Part shown: positions 35,484 through 45,375 of the stretch, piece by piece
Numbering within the stretch: the first letter of the stretch is position 1
Layout of the letters: each line of letters opens with the position of its first letter
DNA from: Psychrobacter sp. JCM 18902
GTDB lineage: Bacteria; Pseudomonadota; Gammaproteobacteria; Pseudomonadales; Moraxellaceae
Assembly (NCBI RefSeq): GCF_904846615.1
Contig: NZ_CAJHBK010000001.1
Location: 868,001-932,000 of the forward strand
Direction of reading: 5' to 3'
DNA length: 64,000 bases
Program-made: the position numbers and the translations under genes
The notes under the pieces: model-generated
What the model was told of the DNA's origin: nothing
The model's input: the letters and a program-made list of their open reading frames with translations, nothing else
The model's database searches: none

Positions 35484-36002
35484 TTAGTAAGACAATTCAG
35501 CACGGCGATTTAGTGCATAAGCTTCTTCAGTATTACCAGCGGCAGCAGGGCGCTCTTCACCATAGCTGATGATGCGGATATTGTTTACTGCGACGCCTTG
35601 AGTAGCAAGGTAATCACGTGCTGCTGCAGCACGGCGCTCACCTAGTGCCATGTTGTATTCACGGCTACCGCGATCATCAGTATTACCTGCGATAACAACG
35701 CTGGCTGCTGGATTTGAGTTGAGCAAGCTGGCATGTTGATTAAGAATACTCGCTGCTTGTGAAGTGATTTCACTGCTATCAAAAGCAAAGTAAACAACCG
35801 CCTGTATGTTTTCTGCGCCCATAATAACCGCGCTTGAGTTATCTACGATGACTGCGCCAGTGTATCCAACTTGACCACCTGGGATACCTAGTGGGGCAAC
35901 CACGACTTCAGAAGTAGCACGTTTGGTCGCACAACCTGTGGTTAGTGCCACAGCGCTTGATAATACAGCGAGGGCTGCGATCTTAGAAAAACTGGTTGAC
36001 AT
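35484..36002 (-). CDS. pal: Pal-like OmpA-domain lipoprotein
   Basis: A 172-residue outer-membrane lipoprotein that binds peptidoglycan. Lipoprotein signal with lipobox TTGC (Cys24). The OmpA domain (about 65-172) has VYFAFDSSEIT, IAGNTDDRGSREYNMALGERRAAAARDYL, with the Asp and Arg that hold diaminopimelate, and RIISYGEERPAA. An AGGAG site lies 6-7 bases before the ATG. Genuine Pal genes usually sit beside tolB and ybgF; here it is isolated, so it may be a paralogue of Pal with a related role. Confidence 0.85.
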   Translation of the reverse strand: MSTSFSKIAALAVLSSAVALTTGCATKRATSEVVVAPLGIPGGQVGYTGAVIVDNSSAVIMGAENIQAVVYFAFDSSEITSQAASILNQHASLLNSNPAASVVIAGNTDDRGSREYNMALGERRAAAARDYLATQGVAVNNIRIISYGEERPAAAGNTEEAYALNRRAELSY

Positions 36003-36158
36003 AATGAGCTCCTAAAATTTTAATTAATTAAAATTGTTTTTTTTGAACTGCTTACGATAAAACTTAGGCAATTGCTATCTATCATATACTAAATGTTACT
36101 TTATGTAAGTAGTATTACTGTAAATAATGCTAGAATTTACAGATAGATATGAGATCCA

Positions 36159-36755
36159 CTACCAGCGGTGCTTGCCCCAATTTTCAGGATTGGCCCAATA
36201 ATCCGCATTTAACCAATTTGGCAGCTGTTTATAATCATATAAATTGAACTGCCAAAGTCTGGCGGACGCTGATGACTTTGCAGATGAAGGCTGCTCTGTT
36301 TGGTCAGTAGTATTCATCTCTAAAGATGGCTCATTCAAGATATCAAAGGGGGTAAAACCATAAGCTTTTAGATCTAGGGTGTCATCAAGGGCGATGAGCA
36401 GGTGTGCCGCATAAAGATCTCGATAGCGCATGAGCAGCGGAATATACTGCTGCAGCAACTCTGGTGAGAGTGTGGGTAACCAAAAACAGGCGAGCTCATA
36501 ACGTTCAGGCAATTGTCGTTGATTGAGCTCTAATAGTGTCGATATTTGTGGTGAGCGGGTATTTTTTAGCAATGTCTTTAATGCTAACCGCGCATTTTGG
36601 TCTGGGACGACCCACAGCAACTCAGTGTTATTATCAGTAGATTCAATGGTTGTGGATGCGTTCGCTGGTATGGTTAGTGAGGGCAAAAGAGCCTCAACGT
36701 AATCTATCAATAATGGTAACGTAATGTCTGAGCGACTGGCAGTTTGCTTTATCAT
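36159..36755 (-). CDS. Uncharacterised cytoplasmic protein, possibly DUF6231-like
   Basis: A 198-residue protein without signal peptide. The N-terminal half has a Rossmann-like rhythm: LLWVVPDQNARLALKTLLKN, then ERYELACFWLPTLSPELLQQYIPLLMRYRDLYAAHLLIALDD. It ends YKQLPNWLNADYWANPENWGKHRW. That tail recalls gamma-proteobacterial proteins annotated DUF6231, from memory and unverified. A polar linker (about 145-168) interrupts the C-terminal part. It is divergent from pepN. Confidence 0.7.
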   Translation of the reverse strand: MIKQTASRSDITLPLLIDYVEALLPSLTIPANASTTIESTDNNTELLWVVPDQNARLALKTLLKNTRSPQISTLLELNQRQLPERYELACFWLPTLSPELLQQYIPLLMRYRDLYAAHLLIALDDTLDLKAYGFTPFDILNEPSLEMNTTDQTEQPSSAKSSASARLWQFNLYDYKQLPNWLNADYWANPENWGKHRW

Positions 36756-37083
36756 ATAATAGGCCGTTTATCGAGTGTTGGTCATCAGTGACCCTATTAA
36801 ATCATTTTAATCGCGATTATCCAATGGGTGATTGATGCTGATTATGCCGCTCTTTGGATATATCGACTCTCTCATTACCATCGCATTTTGATAAGTGTCA
36901 TGGACGATGAACATAATAAAATTGGGGTATGCTCTTGAAATTTGGCAGTTTAGGTCAATGTAGCAAGATACCATTATCATGTTAATGGTCATAAAATTAT
37001 GCTAACTGATGACCTGCCTTAACCTAAATTATCCCGCTTTTTACCGTATATATTTTTTGCCACAAATAATAATAGGAATACCC
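36756..37083. other. Divergent intergenic region upstream of pepN
   Basis: 328 bp. It contains the short palindrome GGTCATCAGTGACC (36781-36794) and, near the pepN start, AGGAA as ribosome site. An in-frame ATG at 37009 exists but has no ribosome site. No other structure seen. Confidence 0.5.
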
Positions 37084-39726
37084 ATGTCTATTGCTGAAAC
37101 TGATGCTCAAATTATTAATCCTGATATGCCAGATGTGCCACCGCATGCACCAAGTAAAATTAATTTAAAAGATTACCAGAAACCTAGCTTTGATGTGGAA
37201 ACGGTTGATTTAGATATTAAACTGTTCGAAAATCATGCGCAGGTAGACAGCACTCTGAAGATGGTACGTCAAACAGCAGGAGATCTCGTATTATTCGGTG
37301 AAGAGTTGGAACTGATCGCCATTACAATGAATGGTAAGCCATTGATGGCTGAGGATTATCAACAACAAGCAGGCACGTTGACGATTGCTAATGTACCTGA
37401 TGAGGTTGTTTTAGAGATTCAAGTACGCATCTGTCCGCAGACCAATACCGCACTTGAAGGGTTCTATATGGCGGGAAGTGGTGATGAGACGATGTTTGTC
37501 ACCCAGTGCGAGCCTGAAGGTTTTCGTAAAATCACCTTTTATCCAGACCGCCCCGATGTATTGGCGATATTTACTACGCGTCTTGAGGCGGATAAGCGTT
37601 ATCCAACACTATTGGCCAATGGTAACTTGGTCGAAGCGGATAAGGTGGCAGATGCCCCAGACCGTCATTATGCGATATGGCATGATCCAACCAATAAGCC
37701 AAGCTATCTATTTGCCTGTGTTGTCGCTGATTTAGACGTATTGACGGATTCTTATACCACCAGCGAAGGTCGTGAGGTGTTGCTGGAAATATACGCAAAG
37801 TTTGCTGACATTGATAAATGTGATGTCGGTATGCAAGCGTTGAAAGATTCGATGAAATGGGATGAGGTCAATTATGGTCGTGCCTACGATTTAGATCGCT
37901 ATATGATTGTTGCCGTGAGTCAATTTAATATGGGTGCGATGGAAAACAAAGGTCTGAATATTTTTAATACCGCTTGTGTGTTATCCAGTCCTGAGACGAC
38001 AACGGACTCGCGTAGCTTTAGTGTGAAAGCCATCATTGCCCATGAGTATTTTCATAACTGGACGGGCAATCGCATCACTTGCCGTGATTGGTTTCAATTG
38101 TGCTTAAAAGAAGGCTTTACTGTTTACCGCGATCAATCATTCTCAGCGGATCAGCAGTCGAGTGCCGTACAGCGTATCGATGATGTGGCGACATTGCGTG
38201 CTCATCAGTTTGCGGAGGATGCAGGACCACTGGCACACCCGGTACGCCCTGAGAGTTTTGTCGAGATTAATAATTTTTATACGACGACTGTTTATGAGAA
38301 AGGCGCTGAAATCGTACGCATGATTGCCAATACGTTAGGAGCCGAGAACTTTCGTAAAGGCACGGATGAGTATTTCCGTCGTTATGATGGGCAAGCGGTG
38401 ACGGTTGAGGACTTTTTATCTGCGCTTAGCATCACTGATAGCAAGATTGAAAGCTTTATCGACTGGTATCGTCAGCCGGGCACACCAATGGTGTCTGGTC
38501 ATCAATATTATGACCATGCAGCGCAGACACTGACGATTACGTTAAGTCAGCAAACCCGTCATGTCAGTGGCTTTGCTGCGCCAAAACCTTTGCCTATTCC
38601 GGTCGCGACGGCGCTATTTGATAAAGACACTGGTGACATTGTGGCTGAGCGTATGCTGCTACTCGATCAAGCCACGCAAACCTTTACCTTCGAACATGTA
38701 GCGCGTGAGCCTGTTGTATCTTTGCTACGTGATTTTAGTGCGCCAGTACAGCTCAATTATGATTATCAAGATGCAGATTTGGCATTTTTGCTCAAACATG
38801 AAACCAATGGTTTTAACCGCTGGCAAGTGACGCAGATGCTGGTCAATCGTATCTTGTTGCAAGGTCAAGGCGAGAAGAGCAGTCCTGATATCTATCTGCA
38901 AGCACTAGCGCAGACATTGCCTGTACTCGCGGCTGAGGATGCGATGTTGGCTGCCCGCTTGCTTGATATTCCATCAGCGCAAGAGCTGGCGTCTGCTATT
39001 CATAAAGATTACGATCCAGCATTGGTGAAAGCGCAGCGCGACGACTTGTATCAGCAGCTTGTAGAGGCGCTAAACGATCAATGGGCTGAGCTTTATAAGC
39101 AGTTACCTATGCAGGCTTATGAAGATAGTGCCGAAGCTCGTGGCACCCGTGCCTTGCGTAATGTGGTGCTCGATATGGCGCTGACCGCAAATGTCGATGG
39201 CGCAGATAAATGGGCGCAGCAGCAGTATAATGATGCAAGCTGTATGACGGAGCGTTTCGGCGCGTTGAAAGCGATGGTCAATCATCAACTGCTAAATGCT
39301 GATGAGTATTTAGCGGACTTTTATAATCGCTTCCAAAATAATGATTTGGTCATCGATTTATGGTTTAGTGTGCAAGCGTCTGCTGATGCTGTGACCGCTG
39401 ATACTATCCAATCCTTGATCGCTCACGCAGATTTTGATTGGAATACGCCCAATCGTGTACGCTCAGTGGTCAGCGCCTTCACCTCGCAGCCAACGGCTTT
39501 ATGGACGGCAGAAGGGTTAGAGCTTTATATTGGTGTGATTAAAAAGTTGGATGATGCCAATCCTGTTTTGGCGTCGCGCTTATTGCAAGTGCTAGCGCGT
39601 TGGAATACCTTGGCTGAGCCACGTCGTCAAATGGCGCATGAGCGGTTGATTGAGTTGCAAAAGCAGGCTTCTTCTAAGCATGTACTTGAAAGTCTAAACA
39701 GTGTTTTAGGTGCAGCGAGTGAGTAG
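37084..39726 (+). CDS. pepN: Aminopeptidase N (M1 zinc metallopeptidase)
   Basis: Cytosolic broad-specificity aminopeptidase, 880 residues from ATG 37084, which has AGGAAT upstream. Domains in order: N-terminal beta domain; catalytic domain with the exopeptidase motif VSQFNMGAMENKGLN and zinc site HEYFHNWTGNR, then the third ligand in LKEGFTVYRDQ; the beta-sandwich with TPMVSGHQYY and TRHVSGFAAPKPLPIPV; and a helical C-terminal domain ending NSVLGAASE. Length and motif order match E. coli PepN. A strong terminator follows. Confidence 0.96.
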   Translation: MSIAETDAQIINPDMPDVPPHAPSKINLKDYQKPSFDVETVDLDIKLFENHAQVDSTLKMVRQTAGDLVLFGEELELIAITMNGKPLMAEDYQQQAGTLTIANVPDEVVLEIQVRICPQTNTALEGFYMAGSGDETMFVTQCEPEGFRKITFYPDRPDVLAIFTTRLEADKRYPTLLANGNLVEADKVADAPDRHYAIWHDPTNKPSYLFACVVADLDVLTDSYTTSEGREVLLEIYAKFADIDKCDVGMQALKDSMKWDEVNYGRAYDLDRYMIVAVSQFNMGAMENKGLNIFNTACVLSSPETTTDSRSFSVKAIIAHEYFHNWTGNRITCRDWFQLCLKEGFTVYRDQSFSADQQSSAVQRIDDVATLRAHQFAEDAGPLAHPVRPESFVEINNFYTTTVYEKGAEIVRMIANTLGAENFRKGTDEYFRRYDGQAVTVEDFLSALSITDSKIESFIDWYRQPGTPMVSGHQYYDHAAQTLTITLSQQTRHVSGFAAPKPLPIPVATALFDKDTGDIVAERMLLLDQATQTFTFEHVAREPVVSLLRDFSAPVQLNYDYQDADLAFLLKHETNGFNRWQVTQMLVNRILLQGQGEKSSPDIYLQALAQTLPVLAAEDAMLAARLLDIPSAQELASAIHKDYDPALVKAQRDDLYQQLVEALNDQWAELYKQLPMQAYEDSAEARGTRALRNVVLDMALTANVDGADKWAQQQYNDASCMTERFGALKAMVNHQLLNADEYLADFYNRFQNNDLVIDLWFSVQASADAVTADTIQSLIAHADFDWNTPNRVRSVVSAFTSQPTALWTAEGLELYIGVIKKLDDANPVLASRLLQVLARWNTLAEPRRQMAHERLIELQKQASSKHVLESLNSVLGAASE

Positions 39727-39760
39727 GTTAAACGACCTTGCACCCGAATTGAAAGCATAA

Positions 39761-39802
39761 AAAAATCCCGTCCAACATTATTATGTCGGACGGGATTTTT
39801 TT
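39761..39802. terminator. Bidirectional terminator between pepN and DAHP synthase gene
   Basis: AAAAATCCCGTCC and GGACGGGATTTTT form a 13-bp perfect stem with an AT-rich 14-base interior. T-runs on both strands. Confidence 0.92.
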
Positions 39803-39841
39803 ATACTTGGCTTATAGTAATTAACTATAAGCCAATGACGA

Positions 39842-40924
39842 CTAGCGGTTAGGCAAAACGTCTTTGACCATATCACGTAGATTATACAGGGCAGTGACCG
39901 TACTATCCCAATCTAAGCAACCATCAGTGATAGACTTGCCGTATTCGAGCTGACTTAAGTCAGCCGTCAGTTTTTGATTGCCGCCCTTTAGATGACTCTC
40001 AATCATCATACCAATGATAGATTTATTGCCGTTTTGAATTTGTTCCGCAACGTTTTGGATAACCATCGGCTGTAGATATGGGTCTTTACCTGAGTTGGCA
40101 TGGCTTGAGTCAATCATAATCTTGCTATTGGTTTTACCTTTTGCCAGCTCGTTTTCCACTTGTGCAACCGCAGTTTCGTCATAGTTGGGCTTGCCGTTAC
40201 CACCGCGAAGTACCACATGCGCGTAAGGATTGCCTTTAGACTTGATGATTGAGACTTTGCCATCTGCTGACAAACCCAAGAAGCTATGACCTTCTTTTAC
40301 GGCTTGCATTGCGTTAACAGCGACTGTCATGCCGCCATCTGTTCCATTCTTGAAGCCTACTGGGCATGATAAGCCTGAACTCATTTCACGATGCGTTTGG
40401 CTCTCAGTGGTACGTGCGCCAATCGCTGACCAGCTGATCAAATCCTGCATGTACTGCGGGGTATTCGGGTCTAATGCTTCGGTGGCGCAAGGAAGACCTT
40501 TTTCATTCAAATCGAGCAGTAGCTTACGGGCAGTACGCAGACCTTTTTCGATATCGAAGCTGTCGTTCATATCAGGGTCATTAATCATGCCTTTCCAGCC
40601 AACGGTTGTGCGCGGCTTTTCAAAATATACGCGCATCACCACAAACACGCTATCTTCGATTTCTTTTGCTAATATGGCCAAACGATCGGCATATTCGTGA
40701 GCGGCTTTGATATCATGAATAGAGCAGGGGCCGATGACCACAAAGAGGCGCTTGTCTTTACCGTCCAAGATGTTTTGGATGGTATTACGACCGTTTAATA
40801 CGGTTTTATAGGCTGCATCTGATAAAGGTAGCTCAGTTTTTAGCTCAGCGGGAGTGATCAAAGGAATGAACTTTTCAATATTCACGTCGTCAATATCTGC
40901 ATTATGGGTAACTGATGTTGTCAT
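39842..40924 (-). CDS. aroG: 3-deoxy-7-phosphoheptulonate (DAHP) synthase, class I
   Basis: Condenses phosphoenolpyruvate and erythrose-4-phosphate, first step of aromatic amino acid synthesis. 360 residues, type I-alpha. Motifs are VVIGPCSIHD, MRVYFEKPRTTVGWKGMINDP, SWSAIGARTTESQTHREMSSGLSCPVGFKNGTDG, VVLRGGNGKPNYD, MIDSSHANSGKDP and GMMIESHLKGGNQ; metal ligands are the usual Cys, His, Glu and Asp in these blocks. Which of Phe-, Tyr- or Trp-sensitive isoenzymes it represents cannot be decided, so the aroG symbol is provisional. An upstream hairpin is at 41050-41085. Confidence 0.93.
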   Translation of the reverse strand: MTTSVTHNADIDDVNIEKFIPLITPAELKTELPLSDAAYKTVLNGRNTIQNILDGKDKRLFVVIGPCSIHDIKAAHEYADRLAILAKEIEDSVFVVMRVYFEKPRTTVGWKGMINDPDMNDSFDIEKGLRTARKLLLDLNEKGLPCATEALDPNTPQYMQDLISWSAIGARTTESQTHREMSSGLSCPVGFKNGTDGGMTVAVNAMQAVKEGHSFLGLSADGKVSIIKSKGNPYAHVVLRGGNGKPNYDETAVAQVENELAKGKTNSKIMIDSSHANSGKDPYLQPMVIQNVAEQIQNGNKSIIGMMIESHLKGGNQKLTADLSQLEYGKSITDGCLDWDSTVTALYNLRDMVKDVLPNR

Positions 40925-41351
40925 GGTTATATATCGTCTAGCTGATTTATAGGGAGTTTCATTATGCGGACAAAAGTGTTGGTTGACAAGGGCAGTCGCG
41001 CAGTTAATTGACTGATAACTGGAATGAGGAAACCAAAACTTAGTTATACTTGTTCAGCGCCAATCGTAGATGAGCGCTTCAACAAGCAAGATTGTTACTC
41101 AATTTATCTGTCCGTATAGAAAAACGAATTAACCCGTTAAGTGGTCATTTCTGGCTTTTATCAGCTAATTTAGCTATTTGTATCATCGTCACGTATGATG
41201 ACAATATAAAAGGTATGACGATAAAATAGTGAGTATGGCGAATGCTTAGGTATCACAGAGCTTTCGCGCAGATTTTATGCGTCGTATTTTATAATAATCA
41301 TTCATTTATTTTATATGCATTTATTGTATTTTTTAATATCGAGAGCTTGTC
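40925..41351. other. Divergent intergenic region, DAHP synthase / lpxB
   Basis: 427 bp, no ORF. A stem-loop at 41050-41085 pairs TTGTT/AACAA and AGCGC/GCGCT around a 13-base loop. The part nearest lpxB is very AT-rich. A leader or operator for the DAHP synthase gene is possible; no tryptophan- or phenylalanine-rich leader peptide was recognised. Confidence 0.5.
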
Positions 41352-42659
41352 ATGACAGATTCTGCTACGCCTGATCAATATCATAACCTTATAGACCAAA
41401 CAGAGACTGAAATTCGAAGTGCTGAATTACAGACTGTGCCATTGGTCATCGGTATCGTCGCAGGTGAGGTGTCAGGGGATAGCTTGGGTGCAGACTTCAT
41501 GCAGCAGATGAATAATCTACGTGGTGATATTGTGTGGGTCGGCGTCGGTGGTACAAAGATGCAAGCGCAAGGGCTGCACAGCATTTTTCCGCTAGAGCGT
41601 TTGGCGGTGATGGGTTTGGTAGAAGTTATGGCGCAATTGCCTGACCTGCTTAAAGCTCGCCGTGAATTACTGAGCGCATTTAAAGCCGCTGATATTGATT
41701 GGTTTATTGGCATTGATGCGCCTGATTTTAATCTTAGAGTGGCTAAAAAGTTAAAACCGCAAGGCGTATTCTGCGTGCAGTATGTGAGCCCTTCTATTTG
41801 GGCATGGCGTGAGTCACGTATTCATAATATTAAAGCGGCGACCGACCTTGTGTTGTGTTTGTTCCCCTTTGAGCTGTCCGTTTATGAGCGTCATAATCAT
41901 CCAGCAATATGTGTTGGTCATCCACTGTTGCGTACGATCGATCAAAAATTATTAGAGACACCGATCAATCAGCGCCGTAGTGAGCTGGTTTGGCACAACG
42001 ATGGCTTGCAGCAGTTTTTTATTGAACGATTTGACGATGTCAGCCAGCTTATTTGTGTAATGCCAGGCTCTCGTCGCGGTGAAATCACGGCTATTTTGCC
42101 ATTGATGTTAGATGGTATTCAAAAGTTGATATTGCTCGACCCCAAGCTGTGCTTTATCATTCCGACCGTCGACCAGAATCACCAATACATCGTTCAAGAT
42201 GTTATTGATCAGCGCTCAGAGCAACTACGTGCTGCCATCGTTGTAGTTTATGATGATAGCCAGCCAGCTTTTAGTCAGCACGCGATGGCAGCCTCAGATA
42301 TTGTGATGCTGGCATCTGGCACTGCAACCCTAGAGGCGATGCTATTAGAGCGACCGATGGTGGTGGTTTATCAATTAAATAAGCTCACCTATCAGATTGC
42401 CAAACGCTTGGTCAAAGTGCCTTATGTGGCGCTGCCCAACATTTTGGCTGATACTGCAATCGTTCCTGAGCTGATTCAAGAGCAGGCGAGTGGCGACAAT
42501 ATCTGTCGTACGGTCATGCGGCTACTGCAACCGCGTGCCTATGCTGAGCAATTAAGAGATCTCGTCGCCACCAAGCACTTATTACAACAGCAGAGTAATC
42601 ATGATCCCGCTAATAGTGTGATTGAGCAATGGTTTATCCAAGAGAAACATCGGATTTAA
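41352..42659 (+). CDS. lpxB: Lipid-A-disaccharide synthase
   Basis: Glycosyltransferase joining UDP-diacylglucosamine and lipid X to make the lipid A disaccharide at the inner membrane. 435 residues, with about 30 extra N-terminal polar residues before VIGIVAGEVSGDSLGADFM. Then come GVGGTKMQAQG, LERLAVMGLVEVMAQLPDL, FIGIDAPDFNLRVAKKLK, QYVSPSIWAWRESR, VGHPLL, VMPGSRRGEI and ASGTATLEAMLLERPMVVVY. rnhB follows after 73 bp, a common arrangement. Confidence 0.96.
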   Translation: MTDSATPDQYHNLIDQTETEIRSAELQTVPLVIGIVAGEVSGDSLGADFMQQMNNLRGDIVWVGVGGTKMQAQGLHSIFPLERLAVMGLVEVMAQLPDLLKARRELLSAFKAADIDWFIGIDAPDFNLRVAKKLKPQGVFCVQYVSPSIWAWRESRIHNIKAATDLVLCLFPFELSVYERHNHPAICVGHPLLRTIDQKLLETPINQRRSELVWHNDGLQQFFIERFDDVSQLICVMPGSRRGEITAILPLMLDGIQKLILLDPKLCFIIPTVDQNHQYIVQDVIDQRSEQLRAAIVVVYDDSQPAFSQHAMAASDIVMLASGTATLEAMLLERPMVVVYQLNKLTYQIAKRLVKVPYVALPNILADTAIVPELIQEQASGDNICRTVMRLLQPRAYAEQLRDLVATKHLLQQQSNHDPANSVIEQWFIQEKHRI

Positions 42660-42732
42660 GCCATTATTGATTGCGATCATTTCTTCTTCTATTAATTACA
42701 AAGATACCTAATAACAAAGATACCGCACCCCT

Positions 42733-43587
42733 ATGAGTAACCAGTACCAAACCGACAACTCTGTCACCCCGATCGAAGTAAGTATTGAGCAAATTGATAT
42801 CAAAGGTCAATATCTACAGTTGGTTGAGCCTATTCGTTTATCGGGTCAGGTAGATATTGATGAGCTACTTACTCAGTATCCGATCAAGGTGGAACAAGGC
42901 TTACAGCAGTCAACGCTACAAATAGGCGTTGATGAAGCAGGACGTGGGCCGTTGCTCGGTAGCGTCAATGTGGCTGCTGCGATATTGCCTGAAACTTGGT
43001 CAGGATTGATTGAGATGCAGCCATTAAAAGACACGCCATTATCTATCTTGACGGACTCCAAACAGCTGAGTGAAAAGAAGCGTGACCGCCTTTATCCATT
43101 GGTTCAGCAGCATGCTATTGGTTATGTTGTCGCTGAGATCCCAGCAGCGGTCATCGATCAAGTCAATATCTTGCAAGCGACGATGCTCGGTATGCGCTTA
43201 TGTGCCGAAGTATTGTTAAAAGCCATTGCTCATCATCTTGTCAACTCTATGAGGCAGGTCGAAGTTTTGTTCGATGGTAATCGCTGCCCTGAATTAAATG
43301 AGGCAATGCTCGCTGAACTGGGTATAGAAAAATCGACTATCGATTGCCAAGCATGGGTAAAGGGCGATGCGCGTCATACCAGCATTGCTGCCGCCAGTAT
43401 ATTGGCTAAAGTCAGTCGTGACAAAGCCATGTATGCGCTTGATGCTGAGCATCCAGAATACGGTATCGCCAAACATAAAGGTTATCCAACACGCGCACAC
43501 GTAGAGGCAATCGAAAAATACGGCGTATTATCTGCGCATAGACGTAGTTTTGCACCAGTCAGAAAGTCATTAGAGAAAGCCACTTAA
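42733..43587 (+). CDS. rnhB: Ribonuclease HII with N-terminal extension
   Basis: Cleaves RNA of RNA-DNA hybrids and at single ribonucleotides. The catalytic core starts at about residue 62 with [16 protein letters not shown] (first Asp and Glu), continues [31 protein letters not shown] and [24 protein letters not shown], and ends with [17 protein letters not shown]. The protein is 284 residues, against roughly 200 for typical family members; the extra part is the first 60 residues, of no recognised domain. No alternative ATG near the core was seen. Likely in one transcript with lpxB. Confidence 0.94.
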   Translation: MSNQYQTDNSVTPIEVSIEQIDIKGQYLQLVEPIRLSGQVDIDELLTQYPIKVEQGLQQSTLQIGVDEAGRGPLLGSVNVAAAILPETWSGLIEMQPLKDTPLSILTDSKQLSEKKRDRLYPLVQQHAIGYVVAEIPAAVIDQVNILQATMLGMRLCAEVLLKAIAHHLVNSMRQVEVLFDGNRCPELNEAMLAELGIEKSTIDCQAWVKGDARHTSIAAASILAKVSRDKAMYALDAEHPEYGIAKHKGYPTRAHVEAIEKYGVLSAHRRSFAPVRKSLEKAT

Positions 43588-43859
43588 GAACAAAGCACTT
43601 AAAAATAAACGTTGAGCTGAGCATGCTTCTTTAAAATAGCCTAAGCGGAAATAGTCATGACTAAAAATAAGACAGTCTATAATGAACGTATCAGTCTTCA
43701 ACAAACACCAAGTAAAATTTTTTGGACTGTATTACAATGCCATTACAAATAAATTCAATACTGTGATATTAGCAGCTTAAGTCTACTTAGCTTATGTACC
43801 CATACTTAACGCTGGCATTTATTGACTTATATACGCGCTACTATTCTATAGGATAAAAA

Positions 43860-45089
43860 ATGACGCTCAGTACGCTATTAATCAGTACGCCACAGAAAAA
43901 TCTTGCTGCAGTGCTTTTTTTGACAGTATTTATAACGGCTTGTGGTGGGGGCGGTGGTGGCTCTGATAGCAGCTCTAATACCAATGCGCCAAGCCCGAAC
44001 CCACCTGCTATCGAGCCAAACGAGCAGCCCAATGATAATACAAGTGACAATTCAAGCGATAATGTTGACGACCAACTTGATAGCACTACTGCTACTAATG
44101 AGGTAAAGGCTGCATTAATTGCCAACAATAAGTTCAGTTTGGCACGTACCAGCTGTGGTCTGAGCGGCTTATCTGTTGATACCGCGCTTGATGATGTTGC
44201 CATTAAACATGCAAGTTATATTAAATATGTCTTTGCCAATAGCTCACCGACCGCATTCAGTGCGCATTACGAAAATAAGATTGCAGATATTTCTGGCGTT
44301 ACCAGTAACAATAATCCATTTTTTGGTGGGTTAAGTTTTACCGATCGCTTATCAAACGCAAATTATCCAAATGTACGATATGGTGTGACTGAGAATATCG
44401 CCCAATCTATCCACTATAGTTCAGCAGGCAATCTTATTCGCTCGGATGTTGTGGCAGGCTCGATGGCAAAGTCCCTGCTGGCAGCACCTTACCATTTGCG
44501 TTCATTAATGATGCCTAGTGCAAGCGTGACGGGTGCTGGCGTGGTTATCTATAAGCCATACAATAAAGAGGCGGCGAATAACCAAGGTTATGTATTGGTC
44601 AGCCATGCAGCAGCGACCCAAGCGACTAAAGATAATACGGTTAAAGGCGTATTTACTTATCCATGTGAAGGCGTGACGGATACAGTAACCGCGCTATATA
44701 ATGAGACGCCAGATCCTGTCAAGCATACAGGGCGTGACTTGCGAGTGGATCCTATCGGACAACCTATTTATATCAATATGCCATCTGCTCAAACGATTGA
44801 TATCAGCAATGTGATATTCCATGATATCCAGCGAAATATCGATGTACCGATTGAGCTGCTAGACTATCGCCAAGATCCCTATGAAAATACAGCAAATGCA
44901 CTACCAGCAAACGAGGCTTTTATATTACCAATCACTGATAATTTAAAAAGCTGCCAGATTGCCAGTAAAAAAGGCAAAAACTGTGGTTTACATGGCAACA
45001 GTGACTACCGTGTCAGCTTTGATATTTTAGTGGATAATAAAACTATCGAGCGTGAGAGCTTTACCTTTACGACAGGGATAGTGAATTAA
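43860..45089 (+). CDS. CAP-domain (SCP-like) lipoprotein
   Basis: A 409-residue surface or periplasmic protein. The N-terminus contains a hydrophobic stretch and lipobox (FITACGGGGGGS), then a low-complexity Ser/Asn/Asp/Pro linker to about residue 78. The middle domain (about 79-250) looks CAP-like: TNEVKAALIANNKFSLARTSCGLSGLSVDTALDDVAIKHASYI, SAHYENK, YGVTENIAQS and VVIYKPY. The C-terminal 150 residues form a beta-rich domain with two cysteines near LKSCQ and KNCGLHG. Function of such bacterial CAP proteins is unsettled. It stands alone and ends at a strong terminator. Confidence 0.8.
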   Translation: MTLSTLLISTPQKNLAAVLFLTVFITACGGGGGGSDSSSNTNAPSPNPPAIEPNEQPNDNTSDNSSDNVDDQLDSTTATNEVKAALIANNKFSLARTSCGLSGLSVDTALDDVAIKHASYIKYVFANSSPTAFSAHYENKIADISGVTSNNNPFFGGLSFTDRLSNANYPNVRYGVTENIAQSIHYSSAGNLIRSDVVAGSMAKSLLAAPYHLRSLMMPSASVTGAGVVIYKPYNKEAANNQGYVLVSHAAATQATKDNTVKGVFTYPCEGVTDTVTALYNETPDPVKHTGRDLRVDPIGQPIYINMPSAQTIDISNVIFHDIQRNIDVPIELLDYRQDPYENTANALPANEAFILPITDNLKSCQIASKKGKNCGLHGNSDYRVSFDILVDNKTIERESFTFTTGIVN

Positions 45090-45170
45090 TAATTAGGTGA
45101 ACTAAGACGTGTTCTTAATCTGAATAAAAACACCAATCTCAACGAAAGTATCTAAAGAGTAAGTAAAATA

Positions 45171-45212
45171 AAGCAAGGGCTGAACCAGTTATCTGATTCA
45201 GCCCTTGCTTGA
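45171..45212 (+). terminator. Terminator after the CAP-domain gene
   Basis: AAGCAAGGGCTGAA and TTCAGCCCTTGCTT form a perfect 14-bp stem with a 12-base interior that can pair further (CAG/CTG). The T-run is weak. Confidence 0.78.
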
Positions 45213-45216
45213 TTAT

Positions 45217-45331
45217 TATAGTCAATCCATTGCACTATAAAGAAGTTCGGCGTTCCTCTCGCTTGAAATATATATATGCCTATACTTGGTTGCCTTGTAC
45301 TTCACCCTTATTTTGAGTCAAAGTAACTATA
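45217..45331. repeat. 115-bp imperfect palindromic element (second TATAGTCA-family copy)
   Basis: Starts TATAGTCAATCC and ends AAAGTAACTATA. Internal blocks GAAGTTCGGCG and GCCTTGTACTTC are inverted. It shares GGCGTT, GGT-GCCTTGTA and end sequences with 5976-6083. It lies between convergent genes, directly after a terminator, and has no ORF. Confidence 0.62.
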
Positions 45332-45375
45332 TTGCAATAAACCATATTGCAATCAATCATATAAATATATAAGCG

